This document shows, one piece after another, positions 63,681 through 64,000 of a stretch of 64,000 nt of DNA. Under the pieces are notes generated by a model. It worked only from the letters and a program-made list of their open reading frames with translations, made no database searches and was not told the DNA's origin. A program made the translations under genes and the position numbers. The stretch is taken from the NCBI GenBank assembly GCA_028692715.1, contig JAQUWU010000019.1, positions 1 through 64,000 of the forward strand, written 5' to 3'. The first letter of the stretch is position 1; each line of letters begins with the position of its first letter. This DNA comes from Paludibacter sp. Its GTDB lineage: Bacteria > Bacteroidota > Bacteroidia > Bacteroidales > Paludibacteraceae.

Positions 63681-64000
63681 ATGAACCACTTTATTAAAAA
63701 TGCAGCTCTTTCTATTGGATTTGATGCTTGTGGCATTGCCAAAGCTGAACTTCTTGAGGAAGATGCGGCTTATCTGCGCCAATGGTTGAATAATGGCAAA
63801 CAAGGTGAAATGCACTATCTGGAACGCAACTTTGAGAAACGAACTGATCCCCGTCTATTAGTTCCGGGATGCAAATCGGTAGTGGTTGTATTGATGAATT
63901 ATTACCCAACAGAACATCAAATTGCTGACGCTCCTCAAATATCAAAATACGCTTATTCCAGCATCGATTATCACACTGTAATCAAAGAGAAACTTCATCT
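63681..64000 (+). CDS. queG: Epoxyqueuosine reductase (5' part, cut by window edge)
   Basis: The ATG at 63681 opens a frame running to base 64000 with no stop. The 106 visible residues begin MNHFIKNAALSIGFDACGIA and include GKQGEMHYLERNFEKRTDPR and VVVLMNYYP, which match the N-terminal DUF1730 region of QueG. The [4Fe-4S] cysteines lie beyond the window. QueG makes queuosine from epoxyqueuosine in tRNA. A dispersed repeat (AAAGCCGCGAGTCGCAAAGG, about 63600-63619) precedes it. Confidence 0.9.
   Translation, partial: MNHFIKNAALSIGFDACGIAKAELLEEDAAYLRQWLNNGKQGEMHYLERNFEKRTDPRLLVPGCKSVVVVLMNYYPTEHQIADAPQISKYAYSSIDYHTVIKEKLH

Overview
The window looks like a chromosomal segment of an AT-rich Bacteroidota, most likely a Bacteroidales of the Paludibacter/Dysgonomonas type; the genus cannot be fixed from sequence alone. 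The signs are TAnnTTTG -7 promoter boxes, type IX secretion (T9SS) C-terminal sorting domains on two very large secreted proteins, Bacteroidota-type gene orders (hpt-adk-obgE-pgeF, HU-rhomboid-rhomboid-EEP, gcvH-purE), an outer-membrane barrel paired with a giant TPR protein, and DUF4369/TlpA-like lipoproteins. No rRNA, tRNA, CRISPR array or intact insertion sequence was seen.

Layout. 0-14.8 kb: a catabolic cluster for rhamnogalacturonan-I pectin. A leftward operon (CE12 acetylesterase, GH105, L-rhamnose mutarotase, SASA esterase, GH43 cut by the window edge) diverges from a rightward set: PL11 lyase with autotransporter-type repeats and a T9SS tail, PL9 lyase, GH78 rhamnosidase. Together they can deacetylate and cleave the backbone, hydrolyse unsaturated ends, release rhamnose and anomerise it. 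No susC/susD pair is present here. 14.8-21.7 kb: a patchy region with a composite intergenic repeat, argC, a DUF1294 protein, a dinD-like gene broken by two in-frame stops, a MITE-like element, trmD, a stand-alone MetH activation domain, a nitroreductase relic and umuDC. 21.9-31.2 kb: housekeeping genes (hpt, adk, obgE, pgeF, a B3/B4-domain protein, a lipoprotein, a prohibitin-family protein, metG) with a second, inverted MITE copy. 31.3-34.5 kb: a large T9SS-exported putative zinc metallopeptidase. 35.0-42.6 kb: an exporter operon with three different membrane-fusion lipoproteins, a MacB-like permease, an ATPase, a TolC-like channel and a MmcQ/YjbR protein. 42.6-43.5 kb: a 128-bp tandem array and related hairpins between convergent genes. 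43.6-54.9 kb: barrel plus TPR proteins, Nudix, TPR, DedA, aroE, pheS, DUF2461 and YhcH-family genes. 54.9-64 kb: glgB, HU, twin rhomboid proteases, an EEP-family protein, gcvH, purE, a TlpA-like protein without a CXXC motif, and the start of queG.

The strongest leads outside ordinary genes are the two-copy MITE family with flanking direct repeats, the 128-bp array whose hairpin stems vary in a compensatory way, the decayed dinD and nitroreductase genes, and the exporter with three adaptor paralogues. All functional calls rest on reading motifs by eye; no database search was run.
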